Assembly (NCBI GenBank): GCA_001897435.1
Contig: MKSV01000007.1
Location: 1,488,001 to 1,552,000, forward strand
Direction: 5' to 3'
From: Acidobacteriales bacterium 59-55
GTDB taxonomy: Bacteria > Acidobacteriota > Terriglobia > Terriglobales > Acidobacteriaceae
DNA length: 64,000 nt
Part shown: one piece after another, positions 38,944 to 47,306 of the stretch
Layout of the letters: every line of letters starts with the position of its first letter
Numbering within the stretch: position 1 is the stretch's first letter
Notes under the pieces: generated by a model
What the model saw: only the letters and a program-made list of their open reading frames with translations
Told to the model about the DNA's origin: nothing
The model's database searches: none
Made by a program: the position numbers and the translations under genes

Positions 38944-39324
38944 AGGAGTCGATTCCTTCCATCGAGTGCCAGCGGGCTTAACCCAATCTACTAGGTATGG
39001 CCTCGAATCGGCACTTCTGCCGGGATGCCAAGCAAGAGCGTAGAGGGCCAATCAGGCGCGCTTTACGCGCAAATAAGGAAACCAAACCCTCCTAAGGGCG
39101 CTGCCCTCGCGCGGCGCAAGGGCTTCCCCAATCTTCCGCGCTTCGCTTGTGCAGACCTCCGCTGCGCTCCGCCCTTTCCGTTCCACCTTCGGCTCCCTCT
39201 CCAAGGGTGGGGAAACCCCTCCCTTGCACCTTGCTACCCCGCCTTCGCCAGGTGGCGTTCGGCATGTAGGTACATGCCACGCATGGCATGAAAAGCAACG
39301 GCCAAGGCCAAGGAGGAAGCACCC
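38944..39324. promoter_or_regulatory. Divergent region nucS-like/ardC with operator-like inverted repeat
   Basis: 381 bases between two divergent genes. At 39261-39278, GGCATGT-AGGT-ACATGCC is a perfect 7-bp inverted repeat, followed closely by GCATGGCATG, an operator-like site upstream of ardC. The rest is pyrimidine-rich with no supported gene. Antirestriction genes are often expressed from single-stranded promoters during transfer, which this region could hold, but no such promoter is recognised. Confidence 0.4.
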
Positions 39325-40254
39325 ATGAACACCACCGCTATCACCACCGCAAACCCCGTCATTCCGTTCACCCAGAACCCCAAAAATCCGCAACCAAAGC
39401 AGCAAACAACAAAAGAAGCAATTGCTGCCAACATCCAAGCCCTCATCGAACAACTGGAGCAGGGACATTCAGACGGCCTCACCGCCTACCTAACTGCGAT
39501 GGGCAGGTTTCACAACTACTCCTTTGGCAACATTCTTGAGATTGCAAGACAGAAGCCCGATGCTACCCGCGTTGCTGGCCTCTATGCGTGGAACCAGCTT
39601 GGCCGAAAGGTCAGGAAAGGTGAGCGCGGTATCCGTATCCTTGCCCCTGTCATCGGAGTTCGACGGAAGAAGGATGCCGAGGCCAAGAAGGACATCCGCA
39701 CCCAGAATCAAGCCGTGCTGGTAGGATTCCGCTCCGCCTACGTCTTCGATGTCTCTCAGACCGAAGGCAAAGCGCTTCCCGAGTTGTCAGAACGTGTGAC
39801 CGGCAATGTCGGTGAATACCGCGAACGACTGGTAGACTTCATCTCCGCCCAGGGCATCCAGCTTGAGTTCAAAGAGAGCATTGCGCCAGCACTCGGAATG
39901 AGCTACGGCGGCAGGATCGCCCTCCTGCCCGGACAGGAGGCAGCCGAAGAGTTCAGCACGCTTGTTCACGAACTCTCGCACGAAATGCTGCATAAAGCCG
40001 AGCGGCGCACCGCGACGACGAAGACCGTGCGCGAGACGGAGGCCGAGGCCATTGCGTTTGTGGTCGGCAAGACGATCGGACTCAGCACGGGGCGGGCATC
40101 TGCCGACTATATTCACCTCTATCACGGTAATACGGCACTCCTTACCGAAAGTCTTGAAGTCATCCAGAAGACTTCCGCAGTCATCCTCTCCGCTCTTGAA
40201 TCCAAGGCCGAAACAGCGCTCTCAGATGCCCCTGAACTGGCGGAAGCCAGCTAG
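39325..40254 (+). CDS. ardC: ArdC-family antirestriction protein
   Basis: A 309-residue ArdC: N-terminal ssDNA-binding domain (AIAANIQALIEQLEQG, YLTAMGRFHNYSFGNILEIA, AWNQLGRKVRKGERGIRIL) and a C-terminal zinc metallopeptidase-like domain with HELSH (His215, Glu216, His219) and a later acidic ligand segment RETEAEAIAFVVG. ArdC of plasmid pSa (IncW) coats and protects incoming single-stranded DNA against restriction. AAGGAGG precedes the ATG. In this element it would protect DNA on entry into a new host that has its own restriction enzymes. Confidence 0.92.
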   Translation: MNTTAITTANPVIPFTQNPKNPQPKQQTTKEAIAANIQALIEQLEQGHSDGLTAYLTAMGRFHNYSFGNILEIARQKPDATRVAGLYAWNQLGRKVRKGERGIRILAPVIGVRRKKDAEAKKDIRTQNQAVLVGFRSAYVFDVSQTEGKALPELSERVTGNVGEYRERLVDFISAQGIQLEFKESIAPALGMSYGGRIALLPGQEAAEEFSTLVHELSHEMLHKAERRTATTKTVRETEAEAIAFVVGKTIGLSTGRASADYIHLYHGNTALLTESLEVIQKTSAVILSALESKAETALSDAPELAEAS

Positions 40255-40264
40255 AGCTACCCTC

Positions 40265-40288
40265 GGCGGGCGGCTTCCGCCGCCCGCC
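40265..40288 (+). terminator. GC-rich hairpin after ardC
   Basis: GGCGGGCGGC-TTCC-GCCGCCCGCC, a perfect 10-bp stem with a four-base loop, 10 bases after the ardC stop. It is followed by TCATTCT rather than a full T-run. Probable terminator. Confidence 0.75.
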
Positions 40289-40491
40289 GTCATTCTATGG
40301 ACACAAAAGAAATAGGTGGAATTGGGTGTACTATCGGGTACCGCAGCGGCCCCGTAGGCATCCCCTTGATTTCTCTTTGACGCGAAATCGCCCGTCTTCC
40401 CGCCCTGAAGGTCGCTCTCAGAAGAACGAGAGCGCCTGAATTTGCCCACCCGACGGGCTAAACACCAGCCCAAACTATAGCCGAGCCAGCC

Positions 40492-40520
40492 GCATCCTTA
40501 TACTGCGGTTAGGATGCAAG
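40492..40520. promoter_or_regulatory. Operator-like inverted repeat over the start of the AbiEi-like gene
   Basis: GCATCCT and AGGATGC form a 7-bp inverted repeat whose right arm contains the ATG of the next gene. An overlapping pair CCGCA/TGCGG gives a second possible stem. This suggests binding of a regulator, perhaps autoregulation, as AbiEi antitoxins repress their own promoters. Confidence 0.45.
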
Positions 40521-41122
40521 AGCTGACCCAAGCAATCGCCACGGACATCAGTTGCCGGCCCGAAGGGACACCGATCACGGCAGCAGCATTCCTCCATCTT
40601 GGAAATCGGCCTGCCGTATCCCGGGCGCTCCGCGCGTTAGCAAAAGGAGGCGTCATTCTTCGAGCTGCACACGGAGTCTACGTTGCCCCCGTTGCCAGTC
40701 GCTTTGGCCGCCATGCGCCCCACGCTCACCTCTTCATTCACCAGCTCGCCGCTCAATCGGGAGAGGCCATCGCTCCCTTTGGAGCGGCCTGCGCCAATGC
40801 CCTCGGCTTGACCACTCAAGTTCCCGTCAAGATCGTTTATTGGACTTCGGGCAGAACTCGTTCGTATAAGCTGGGCAAACTGATGGTCTATCTCCAGCAC
40901 GCTCCCGATTGGCAGCTCGTCCTCTGGGATGAACCTGCTGGAGAGTTGGTCAGAGCGCTAGCGTGGGCTGGCCCTGTCGACGCTGGTAAGGTGTTTCGTC
41001 AGATTGTCGAAAAGGTTTCCGAGGCTGCAATCCTTGAACTCCGACGGCACACATCCGTGTTCCCTCTGTGGTTCCAGACAGCCTTGCAACACCCCGGATC
41101 AGCTGCGCGTGGCAAGCAATAG
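40514..41122 (+). CDS. AbiEi-like (DUF6088) antitoxin-type regulator, orphan
   Basis: A 202-residue protein with an N-terminal winged helix (FLHLGNRPAVSRALRALAKGGVILRAAHGVYV) as in AbiEi/DUF6088 proteins, antitoxins of type IV toxin-antitoxin systems. The rest (FGAACANALGLTTQVPVKIVYWTSG) matches the C-terminal domain of that family. The toxin partner AbiEii (nucleotidyltransferase) is absent. The CRISPR tracrRNA follows. It may be an orphan regulator. Confidence 0.7.
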   Translation: MQELTQAIATDISCRPEGTPITAAAFLHLGNRPAVSRALRALAKGGVILRAAHGVYVAPVASRFGRHAPHAHLFIHQLAAQSGEAIAPFGAACANALGLTTQVPVKIVYWTSGRTRSYKLGKLMVYLQHAPDWQLVLWDEPAGELVRALAWAGPVDAGKVFRQIVEKVSEAAILELRRHTSVFPLWFQTALQHPGSAARGKQ

Positions 41123-41205
41123 CTCATAACGGGCGTATGCAGGACTCCGAGCGACACTCGGATCAGCGGAAGCGAAAAGCGCAAGTGAGGAAGAGACACC
41201 ATCCC

Positions 41206-41226
41206 TAAGCCTGTCGGCTTAGGAAT
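41206..41226. terminator. Hairpin downstream of the AbiEi-like gene
   Basis: CCTAAGCC-TGTC-GGCTTAGG, a perfect 8-bp stem with four-base loop about 85 bases past the stop codon. No T-run follows. It may insulate the tracrRNA end. Further inverted repeats ACATCGAAC/GTTCGATGT lie at 41254 and 41297. Confidence 0.45.
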
Positions 41227-41330
41227 GCGGTGACAAAAATAGGACTCGAACCGACATCGAACGGGATCGAACATCGTTCGAGGTTGTCCGATAGCTGTTC
41301 GATGTTGTACGACATAGCAATTGAAGCATA

Positions 41331-41450
41331 CAAAAACAAGAACGCCCCTTTGCCGAGGCATCGGGGCGTCCTAAAGGTCGCTCAGTGAGCGGTAGCCTTA
41401 CGACGATTAGCTTACTAAAAATAGCAAGGGATTCGCCGCTCAAGTACACT
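41331..41450 (-). ncRNA. tracrRNA of the type II-C CRISPR system
   Basis: Minus-strand RNA of about 120 nt. Its first 37 bases (41450-41414) are an anti-repeat: 23 bases beginning AGTGTACTTGAGCGG match the repeat complement with one mismatch, then UUG, then CUAUUUUUAGU. They pair with 34 of the 36 repeat positions, the lower stem using five G-U pairs, with one small internal loop. Downstream come the nexus region, a CGCTC-ACT-GAGCG hairpin (41391-41379) and a terminator ACGCCCC/GGGGCGT (41369-41342) followed by TCTTGTTTTT. A canonical promoter ends exactly at the anti-repeat. All parts expected of a tracrRNA are present. Not a shadow of cas9, which starts at 41506 on the other strand. Confidence 0.9.
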
Positions 41451-41456
41451 GACAGA

Positions 41457-41485
41457 ACTCTACCCGGCCCCCTATGATTCGTCAA
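41457..41485 (-). promoter_or_regulatory. Promoter of tracrRNA
   Basis: On the minus strand TTGACG (41485-41480), 17 bases, then TAGAGT (41462-41457), a good sigma70-type match. The start site would fall near 41450, the first base of the anti-repeat. The -35 hexamer lies 20 bases upstream of the cas9 start codon, so the tracrRNA promoter overlaps the cas9 leader. Confidence 0.75.
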
Positions 41486-41505
41486 GAGTTCATCAAGGAG
41501 TAACT

Positions 41506-44500
41506 GTGGATAGCAACAACCTAACCCTGGGTTTGGATCTCGGTGTCACCTCTATCGGTTGGGCGCTCGCAGATGTCGAGGGCCAACAGATCGTCGATGC
41601 CGGAGTTCGCATCTTTGAAGCGCCCATGGATGTCGCTAAATTCGAGGCTGGCGAACCAGGTGGCTCCAAAGCGGCAATTCGCCGCAAAAGCCGAATGCAA
41701 CGCCGTCAAACCAGCAGACGACAGGCTCGCCATCGGGACCTCTACCTTGCTCTGCAAAGTGCAGGGATGCTCCCCTTCGCTGGCAAGAAGGCTGAAGATC
41801 GCCATAAGAAATTGACCGACTTCGACAAAGACCTGATGAGCGACAAGACGCGCGACGATCAGTTGGCGTGGGGGTGGAGGGAGCGCATCCGCGCCGAGGC
41901 CCCTACAATCGCCGACCCCGACCAAGTGATCTGCTACTACCTCCGAGCGAAGGCAGCCACGGAAAAGCTGGAGCTACCAGAGCTAGGTCGTGCGCTATAT
42001 CACCTCGGTCAGAGGCGCGGTTTCAAGAGCAATCGTCGCGAGGGACGCTCGGGACTCACAACAGCCGATGCGAAGAAGGAAGAAACTGAGCGCAGCAATA
42101 AGCTAAACAACATTCGAACATTACAAGAGGAACTAACCGCGACTGGGCTTACTCTAGCCCAGCGACTTGCATTCATAAATCCCCATCAAGCCGCGATCCG
42201 AAACCGTAAACGTAGCGATATTGCGCCCATCGAAACTGGGCGACGCATGTATCAGGACGAGTTCAAGAAGATATGGGAGACGCAACAGGCTCACTACCCT
42301 GACCTGTTGACGGCCAACTTCTACAATCGCATCGAGCGCCTGATGTTTAAGCAGCGCGATGTTTCCGCTGGCAAGCCCGGCAAATGCGAACTGGAGCGTG
42401 ATCCCCCACTGCCACGCGCTCCGAAGTCTTCGCTGCTGGCGCAGCACTTTAGGCTTGTGCAGACGGTTAATAACCTGAAGGCCGAAGGGATCAGCGGCAC
42501 TGAGTGGCGCGAAAAGCAACGCGAGCTGATAGCTATGCTCTCCACCGTCATATTCAAAAAGGAGACCAAGAAGGGCACCCAGACCTTCTTTGGCCTGCCG
42601 TTCGCAGAGGTGAAGGTCCGACTCGGCCTGCACAAACGAACCAAGCTGAACTTGGATGACGATGAGGACAGCACGTACCTTCGAGGCAACCGAACAAACG
42701 CAATCATGGCCGATGCTTTCGGTGTAGAACGCTGGAGTGCGATGGAGGAGCAGGAGTGCCGCCGCATCGTCCGCAAGTGGATCACCGAATCTTCACCGGA
42801 GAAGCTTTTCCGCATTGCCAGGACGCAGTGGAATCTTGACGACGCTAAAGCCGAGCAGCTCGCCAGCCTTGAAGCCGAGGAAGGCTACGCCGCGCTTTCT
42901 CATGTGGCGATACTCAAGCTATTGCCCCACATGGAGCAGGGACTTACTTACTCGGAGGCCGTCAAGGAGGTCTACCCAAGCCAGCTCTCCGGCGGCGAGG
43001 CGTATGAGTTTCTCCCGCCGGTCGAAACTGATGAGCTGCCACGCATCCCCAATCCCGTCGTCAAGCGCGCACTCACAGAACTGCGAAAAGTGCTCAACGC
43101 GATCATCAGAAAATACAAGATCGAAACCGGGCAAGAAACATGGCGCCCAGCGCGTATCCGTATTGAATTGGCTCGTGACTTGAAGCGCAACGCCGAACAG
43201 CGCGAGAAGATTCACAAGGGAAACAAGGAGCGCGAACGCGAACGCATAACCGCTAAGAAATGGATCGAAGAGCGAGGACAGCGGCCAACCGACCGCCTCG
43301 TCGAAAGGGTTGCGCTCTACAAGCGCACTAGGGGCCAGTGCGTTTATTGTGTGCTGCCTCTCGGCGATATGGAGAATGTCTTCTCCGAAGACTCAGGCAT
43401 CGAAGTTGAGCATATCCTTCCCCGCCGCTGCAACGACAATTCGTTCTCCAACAAGGTGCTGGCACACCGTGCCTGCAACCTCCGCAAGGCGGATCGCACA
43501 CCGCGACAGGCCTGGGACCCAAGCCCGGAGTGGGACGAGATGCTGAAGTTCGTGAATGCTTTGAAGGATAAGGCTCTACACGATCGCTTCATCATCCAAA
43601 CAGAAGAGGAACTGCAGAGCTTCACGAATCGACATCTCTCTGACACGCGCTACATCAGCAAGCTGGCCAGCGAGTATGTCGAGCTCCTCTACGGTGGGCG
43701 CGACGCGCAGCTCGATTGGGACGACCGAGTCCGCCGCTGCGTCTATGCCTCATCGGGCGCATTGACCGCAGAGATGCGCAAACGCTGGGGCCTGAATGGA
43801 ATCTTGAAACCGAAACCGGTCAATACTGAGGCTGCCCGCCAGGAAACCAAGTCTCGCGACGACCATCGCCATCACGCGGTCGATGCCATCGTGATAGCAC
43901 TCACCACAGAGTCCACAATACAACGCGCTGCCTTTGAGGCCCAGCGCCATGATCGGGCCAGTGGACACTTGCTTCCGCGCTACTTCCCTCCGCCCTGGCC
44001 GGCAAATGGCGAGATCGAAGAGCGGATCAGGAGCTTCCGAGGGGAAGTTCAACAGGCGGCAGAAAAAATCAAGGTTTCCCATCGCGTGGATCACGCGCTG
44101 AATGGCAAATTAAATGAAGAGACGTTCTACGCGCCGCCAAAACCCGGTAGTGACGTTGCGCACATCACCAAATTGGTCCATAAGTTGACACCATCGGATC
44201 TCAAGAATTTAGATCTTTTGATCGAAGACAAAAGTGTTCGAGAAGCCATCAGCGCACAACTCCAAAAAGTCGGCAATGATCCCAAGAGCCTTGAGGGCAA
44301 TCTCCCGTATCTTGAAGGAAAAGACGGGAGAAAGACCCCCATACGCAAAGTGCGCTTAGCCAAACGCGGACTGACGTTAGAAACTCTGCGCCACGGCGCT
44401 GTCCTCAACGCTGAAAATCATCACATCGTAATCTTCAAGCGAATTGATCCAGTGGCAGGGGAGCTTTGGTATACGCCCGGGCCTGTTACAAGGCTAAAGG

Positions 44501-44877
44501 CCATGAGAGATCGGGCCCAGGAGGCAAAGCGGATAGCCCCTAAAAAAGGGCCCTACGAGATTGTGAACAAGAAGGATGGCGAGGGGTCAACCTATGTAAT
44601 GCACCTGATGAAGGGGGATGCAGTGGAGATGCTCGACCCCGTCAACGATCTGCGGGATGTCTACATCTTCTCCAGCATGAGTGATGGAGATTACGTCTTC
44701 CTTCGCCACAGTGCTGTCGTTTCTTCCGCAAAGAAAATGGGGCTCACTCTATCCCAGATGAGATCAGAGATGCAGAAAAGTGGAGATCGAGTTCGTACCC
44801 GCCTCGACAGGCTCCGCGAATTGGAATGCGAGAAGATAACCCTTGATCCCCTCGGAAAGGTCATTTACAGCGCATGA
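41506..44877 (+). CDS. cas9: Cas9 endonuclease, type II-C
   Basis: A 1123-residue Cas9, the compact size of type II-C. GTG start with AAGGAG six bases upstream. RuvC-I at the N-terminus (LTLGLDLGVTSIGWAL, Asp11), Arg-rich bridge helix about 62-84 (SRMQRRQTSRRQARHR), recognition lobe, RuvC-II (RIRIELARDL, Glu554), HNH with CxxC-type cysteines and His636 in VEHILPRR plus Asn658 in HRACN, RuvC-III (HRHHAVDAIVIAL, His790, Asp793), then a PAM-interacting C-terminus. All catalytic residues match SpCas9 Asp10, Glu762, His840, Asn863, His983, Asp986, so both strands should be cut. The stop overlaps the cas1 start (ATGA). PAM unknown. Confidence 0.97.
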   Translation: MDSNNLTLGLDLGVTSIGWALADVEGQQIVDAGVRIFEAPMDVAKFEAGEPGGSKAAIRRKSRMQRRQTSRRQARHRDLYLALQSAGMLPFAGKKAEDRHKKLTDFDKDLMSDKTRDDQLAWGWRERIRAEAPTIADPDQVICYYLRAKAATEKLELPELGRALYHLGQRRGFKSNRREGRSGLTTADAKKEETERSNKLNNIRTLQEELTATGLTLAQRLAFINPHQAAIRNRKRSDIAPIETGRRMYQDEFKKIWETQQAHYPDLLTANFYNRIERLMFKQRDVSAGKPGKCELERDPPLPRAPKSSLLAQHFRLVQTVNNLKAEGISGTEWREKQRELIAMLSTVIFKKETKKGTQTFFGLPFAEVKVRLGLHKRTKLNLDDDEDSTYLRGNRTNAIMADAFGVERWSAMEEQECRRIVRKWITESSPEKLFRIARTQWNLDDAKAEQLASLEAEEGYAALSHVAILKLLPHMEQGLTYSEAVKEVYPSQLSGGEAYEFLPPVETDELPRIPNPVVKRALTELRKVLNAIIRKYKIETGQETWRPARIRIELARDLKRNAEQREKIHKGNKERERERITAKKWIEERGQRPTDRLVERVALYKRTRGQCVYCVLPLGDMENVFSEDSGIEVEHILPRRCNDNSFSNKVLAHRACNLRKADRTPRQAWDPSPEWDEMLKFVNALKDKALHDRFIIQTEEELQSFTNRHLSDTRYISKLASEYVELLYGGRDAQLDWDDRVRRCVYASSGALTAEMRKRWGLNGILKPKPVNTEAARQETKSRDDHRHHAVDAIVIALTTESTIQRAAFEAQRHDRASGHLLPRYFPPPWPANGEIEERIRSFRGEVQQAAEKIKVSHRVDHALNGKLNEETFYAPPKPGSDVAHITKLVHKLTPSDLKNLDLLIEDKSVREAISAQLQKVGNDPKSLEGNLPYLEGKDGRKTPIRKVRLAKRGLTLETLRHGAVLNAENHHIVIFKRIDPVAGELWYTPGPVTRLKAMRDRAQEAKRIAPKKGPYEIVNKKDGEGSTYVMHLMKGDAVEMLDPVNDLRDVYIFSSMSDGDYVFLRHSAVVSSAKKMGLTLSQMRSEMQKSGDRVRTRLDRLRELECEKITLDPLGKVIYSA

Positions 44878-45860
44878 TTGATCGCATTGTCGAAATCGCA
44901 AATCCCGCACGTCTGAGCATCCGCGACGCACAACTCGTCATTGAGCGCCCAAAGGAGGAGCAATTGACTCTACCGTTCACGACTCCAGTCAGCGAGATTG
45001 CCGTACTACTGTTGGCGCATCCTCAAATCACCCTGTCCCAAGCTGTCCTCTCGCGCATTGCGGAGGCCGGCGGCTCTGTTGTAACCATTGACGGAAACTT
45101 TCTGCCCGCCTCTATGCTGCTCCCCGTGCAGAGCCACTTCATACAAACAGAACGCTTCGCAAAACAGATGGAGATGACACTCCCGACCCGCAAGCGGCTC
45201 TGGCAACAGATCGTCCGCGCAAAGATCAAAGCCCAGGGAGAACTACTGCGAGAACTCCATGGCAACGATCACGGACTCATTGCGATGGCTGCGCGAGTTC
45301 GCACCGACGATCAAGGGAATCTTGAAGCTCAGGCAGCTCGCAAGTATTGGGGCCTCATCTTTGGCGATAGTAAGTTCCGGCGCGGCTCTGACAAAGCGGA
45401 TCAAAATCGTCATCTGGACTATGGCTATACGGTGCTGCGAGCAGCGGTAGCCAGAGCACTTTGTGCCGCTGGCTTGCATCCTTCAATTGGATTTCGGCAT
45501 AAGAATCGCTACGACGCCTTCTGCCTTGCCGCAGATGTTATGGAGCCATTTCGCCCGCTCGTCGATAGGCGTGTGTGTCAGTGGATTTCCAAAGAAGATG
45601 CGGAAGGACCGTTCGACTCGAAGACAAAGGGTTGGATGATCGGCGCAACAACTTCGCGCTACATCCTCGACAGAGAGGAACGATCTTTGTTCGATATCGT
45701 CTTGCGAACGGCAAACTCTTTGGCAAAGTGCATCACAGGGGATGCTCGCGATCCTGAGATACCGAGCCTGCTCATTCCTTGCGAGGAAGAAGTTACGAGG
45801 AAGCGCGGAGTTCGCCGGGTCGAGGCTGAAGACGTGAGAACCGCTGTTGCTGCTAGCTAG
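44874..45860 (+). CDS. cas1: Cas1 spacer-integration nuclease, type II
   Basis: A 328-residue Cas1, overlapping cas9 by 4 bases. Catalytic residues look intact: Glu151 in NLEAQAARKYWG, His209 in IGFRHKNRYDAF, and Asp221/Glu224 in ADVMEPFRP. N-terminal beta domain begins DRIVEIANPARLSIRDAQLV. With Cas2 it inserts new spacers at the array. In type II systems Cas9 and tracrRNA assist PAM selection. Confidence 0.96.
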   Translation: MIDRIVEIANPARLSIRDAQLVIERPKEEQLTLPFTTPVSEIAVLLLAHPQITLSQAVLSRIAEAGGSVVTIDGNFLPASMLLPVQSHFIQTERFAKQMEMTLPTRKRLWQQIVRAKIKAQGELLRELHGNDHGLIAMAARVRTDDQGNLEAQAARKYWGLIFGDSKFRRGSDKADQNRHLDYGYTVLRAAVARALCAAGLHPSIGFRHKNRYDAFCLAADVMEPFRPLVDRRVCQWISKEDAEGPFDSKTKGWMIGATTSRYILDREERSLFDIVLRTANSLAKCITGDARDPEIPSLLIPCEEEVTRKRGVRRVEAEDVRTAVAAS

Positions 45861-45874
45861 GAATTACTTTATGG

Positions 45875-46231
45875 ATGCGGTCGTGGATTGCTATGAAAGG
45901 ACAGCTTCTTTCTGCGTATCGATCATTGTGGCTCATAGCCATGTTCGACTTGCCAACGGAGACGTTGGAGAATAAGCGCGACTACACGCGCTTCCGTAAA
46001 GGGCTGCTCAAAGATGGATTTATGATGTTGCAGTATTCGATCTACGCAAGGTATCTGCCAAGCGAAGAAGCAGCAGACTCGCACCGCACTACGATCCGGG
46101 CGATCATTCCGCCTCTTGGCCAAGTGCGCTTGATGACCGTGACTGACCACCAGTTCGGCAAGATGGAGGTGTTCTATGGACGAAAACCTCGTGAACCTGA
46201 GCCAGTTCCAGATCAGATTCTGCTTTTTTGA
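45875..46231 (+). CDS. cas2: Cas2, spacer acquisition scaffold
   Basis: A 118-residue Cas2, with the ferredoxin-like core LWLIAMFDLPTETLENKRDY (metal-site Asp) and the family end QFGKMEVFYGRKPREPEPVP. ATG at 45875 is used. A later in-frame ATG at 45893 (MKGQLL) also fits and would give 112 residues. It is 14 bases after cas1. No csn2 or cas4 follows, which makes the locus type II-C. Confidence 0.93.
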   Translation: MRSWIAMKGQLLSAYRSLWLIAMFDLPTETLENKRDYTRFRKGLLKDGFMMLQYSIYARYLPSEEAADSHRTTIRAIIPPLGQVRLMTVTDHQFGKMEVFYGRKPREPEPVPDQILLF

Positions 46232-46239
46232 AGAGATAA

Positions 46240-46280
46240 GCCGCGCCGAACTCTCTGCTTTTCAGCGAGTTCGGCGCGGC
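46240..46280. terminator. Hairpin between cas2 and the CRISPR array
   Basis: GCCGCGCCGAACTC and GAGTTCGGCGCGGC form a perfect 14-bp stem with a 13-base loop. On the minus strand it is followed by TTATCTCTTC. It fits as terminator for pre-crRNA transcribed leftward, and it may also stop the rightward cas mRNA. Confidence 0.78.
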
Positions 46281-46282
46281 CT

Positions 46283-47306
46283 AGTGTACTTGAGCGGTGA
46301 ATCCCGGCCATCCCTAGCGTTTGTGTATCTGGAGGACAACGGCGGCATAGTGTACTTGAGCGGTGAATCCCGGCCATCCCTAGCCTCTGATCGCTGCGAT
46401 GGCGGATCCTAGTGAGTGTACTTGAGCGGTGAATCCCGGCCATCCCTAGCTCATTCATCTCAATAGGTTCGCCCACGCGAAGTGTACTTGAGCGGTGAAT
46501 CCCGGCCATCCCTAGCCGATAAGCTCCGAGAACTTCGCCTCAACCAAGTGTACTTGAGCGGTGAATCCCGGCCATCCCTAGCAATTGCCTGACGAGTATC
46601 GGATCGATCTATAGTGTACTTGAGCGGTGAATCCCGGCCATCCCTAGCGCCTCAAAAGCCTGCCCGATTCGTTGAATGAGTGTACTTGAGCGGTGAATCC
46701 CGGCCATCCCTAGCGCTAACAACCTATCCAACAACCTGTTGAAAGTGTACTTGAGCGGTGAATCCCGGCCATCCCTAGCACATGAAGGCGTATTGTCCAG
46801 ATTGGGTCAGTGTACTTGAGCGGTGAATCCCGGCCATCCCTAGCGAGTTGGATCTTATCGCGGTTCTTGGCGTAAGTGTACTTGAGCGGTGAATCCCGGC
46901 CATCCCTAGCGAATAGGCAGCATTGTCCTTCGTACTCCCGAGTGTACTTGAGCGGTGAATCCCGGCCATCCCTAGCAGAAATTTAGCCTGATGATAACTG
47001 CTTGTGAGTGTACTTGAGCGGTGAATCCCGGCCATCCCTAGCTTGCTACCGGCCTTGGTCCTCAGCCGCCGTAGTGTACTTGAGCGGTGAATCCCGGCCA
47101 TCCCTAGCGGGTGATCCTCTTACTTCCCCACCTGATGAAGTGTACTTGAGCGGTGAATCCCGGCCATCCCTAGCAGGAAATTGACTAGGTACGAGGCCGG
47201 AAATAGTGTACTTGAGCGGTGAATCCCGGCCATCCCTAGCGGCTGCAGCAGTGTGCGGGTTCGGTTCCAAAGTGTACTTGAGCGGTGAATCCCGGCCATC
47301 CCTAGC
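46283..47306 (-). CRISPR. Type II-C CRISPR array, 16 repeats and 15 spacers
   Basis: Sixteen identical 36-bp repeats (plus strand from AGTGTACTTGAGCGG to CCATCCCTAGC) with 15 spacers: thirteen of 30 bases and two of 29 (46715-46743, 46780-46808). All spacers differ. Repeats start at 46283, 46349, 46415, 46481, 46547, 46613, 46679, 46744, 46809, 46875, 46941, 47007, 47073, 47139, 47205 and 47271. The tracrRNA equals the plus-strand repeat, so crRNA is transcribed from the minus strand, with the repeat reading GCTAGGGATGG to AAGTACACT. The TACACT at the repeat end could serve as a weak internal -10, as in Neisseria arrays. No terminal repeat is degenerate. Confidence 0.98.

Noticed and set aside
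41230..41262. A tRNA-like T-arm (GGTTCGAGTCC on the minus strand) next to the tracrRNA
   Set aside because: The T-stem does not pair properly, and no acceptor, D-arm or anticodon arm is present. Judged chance.
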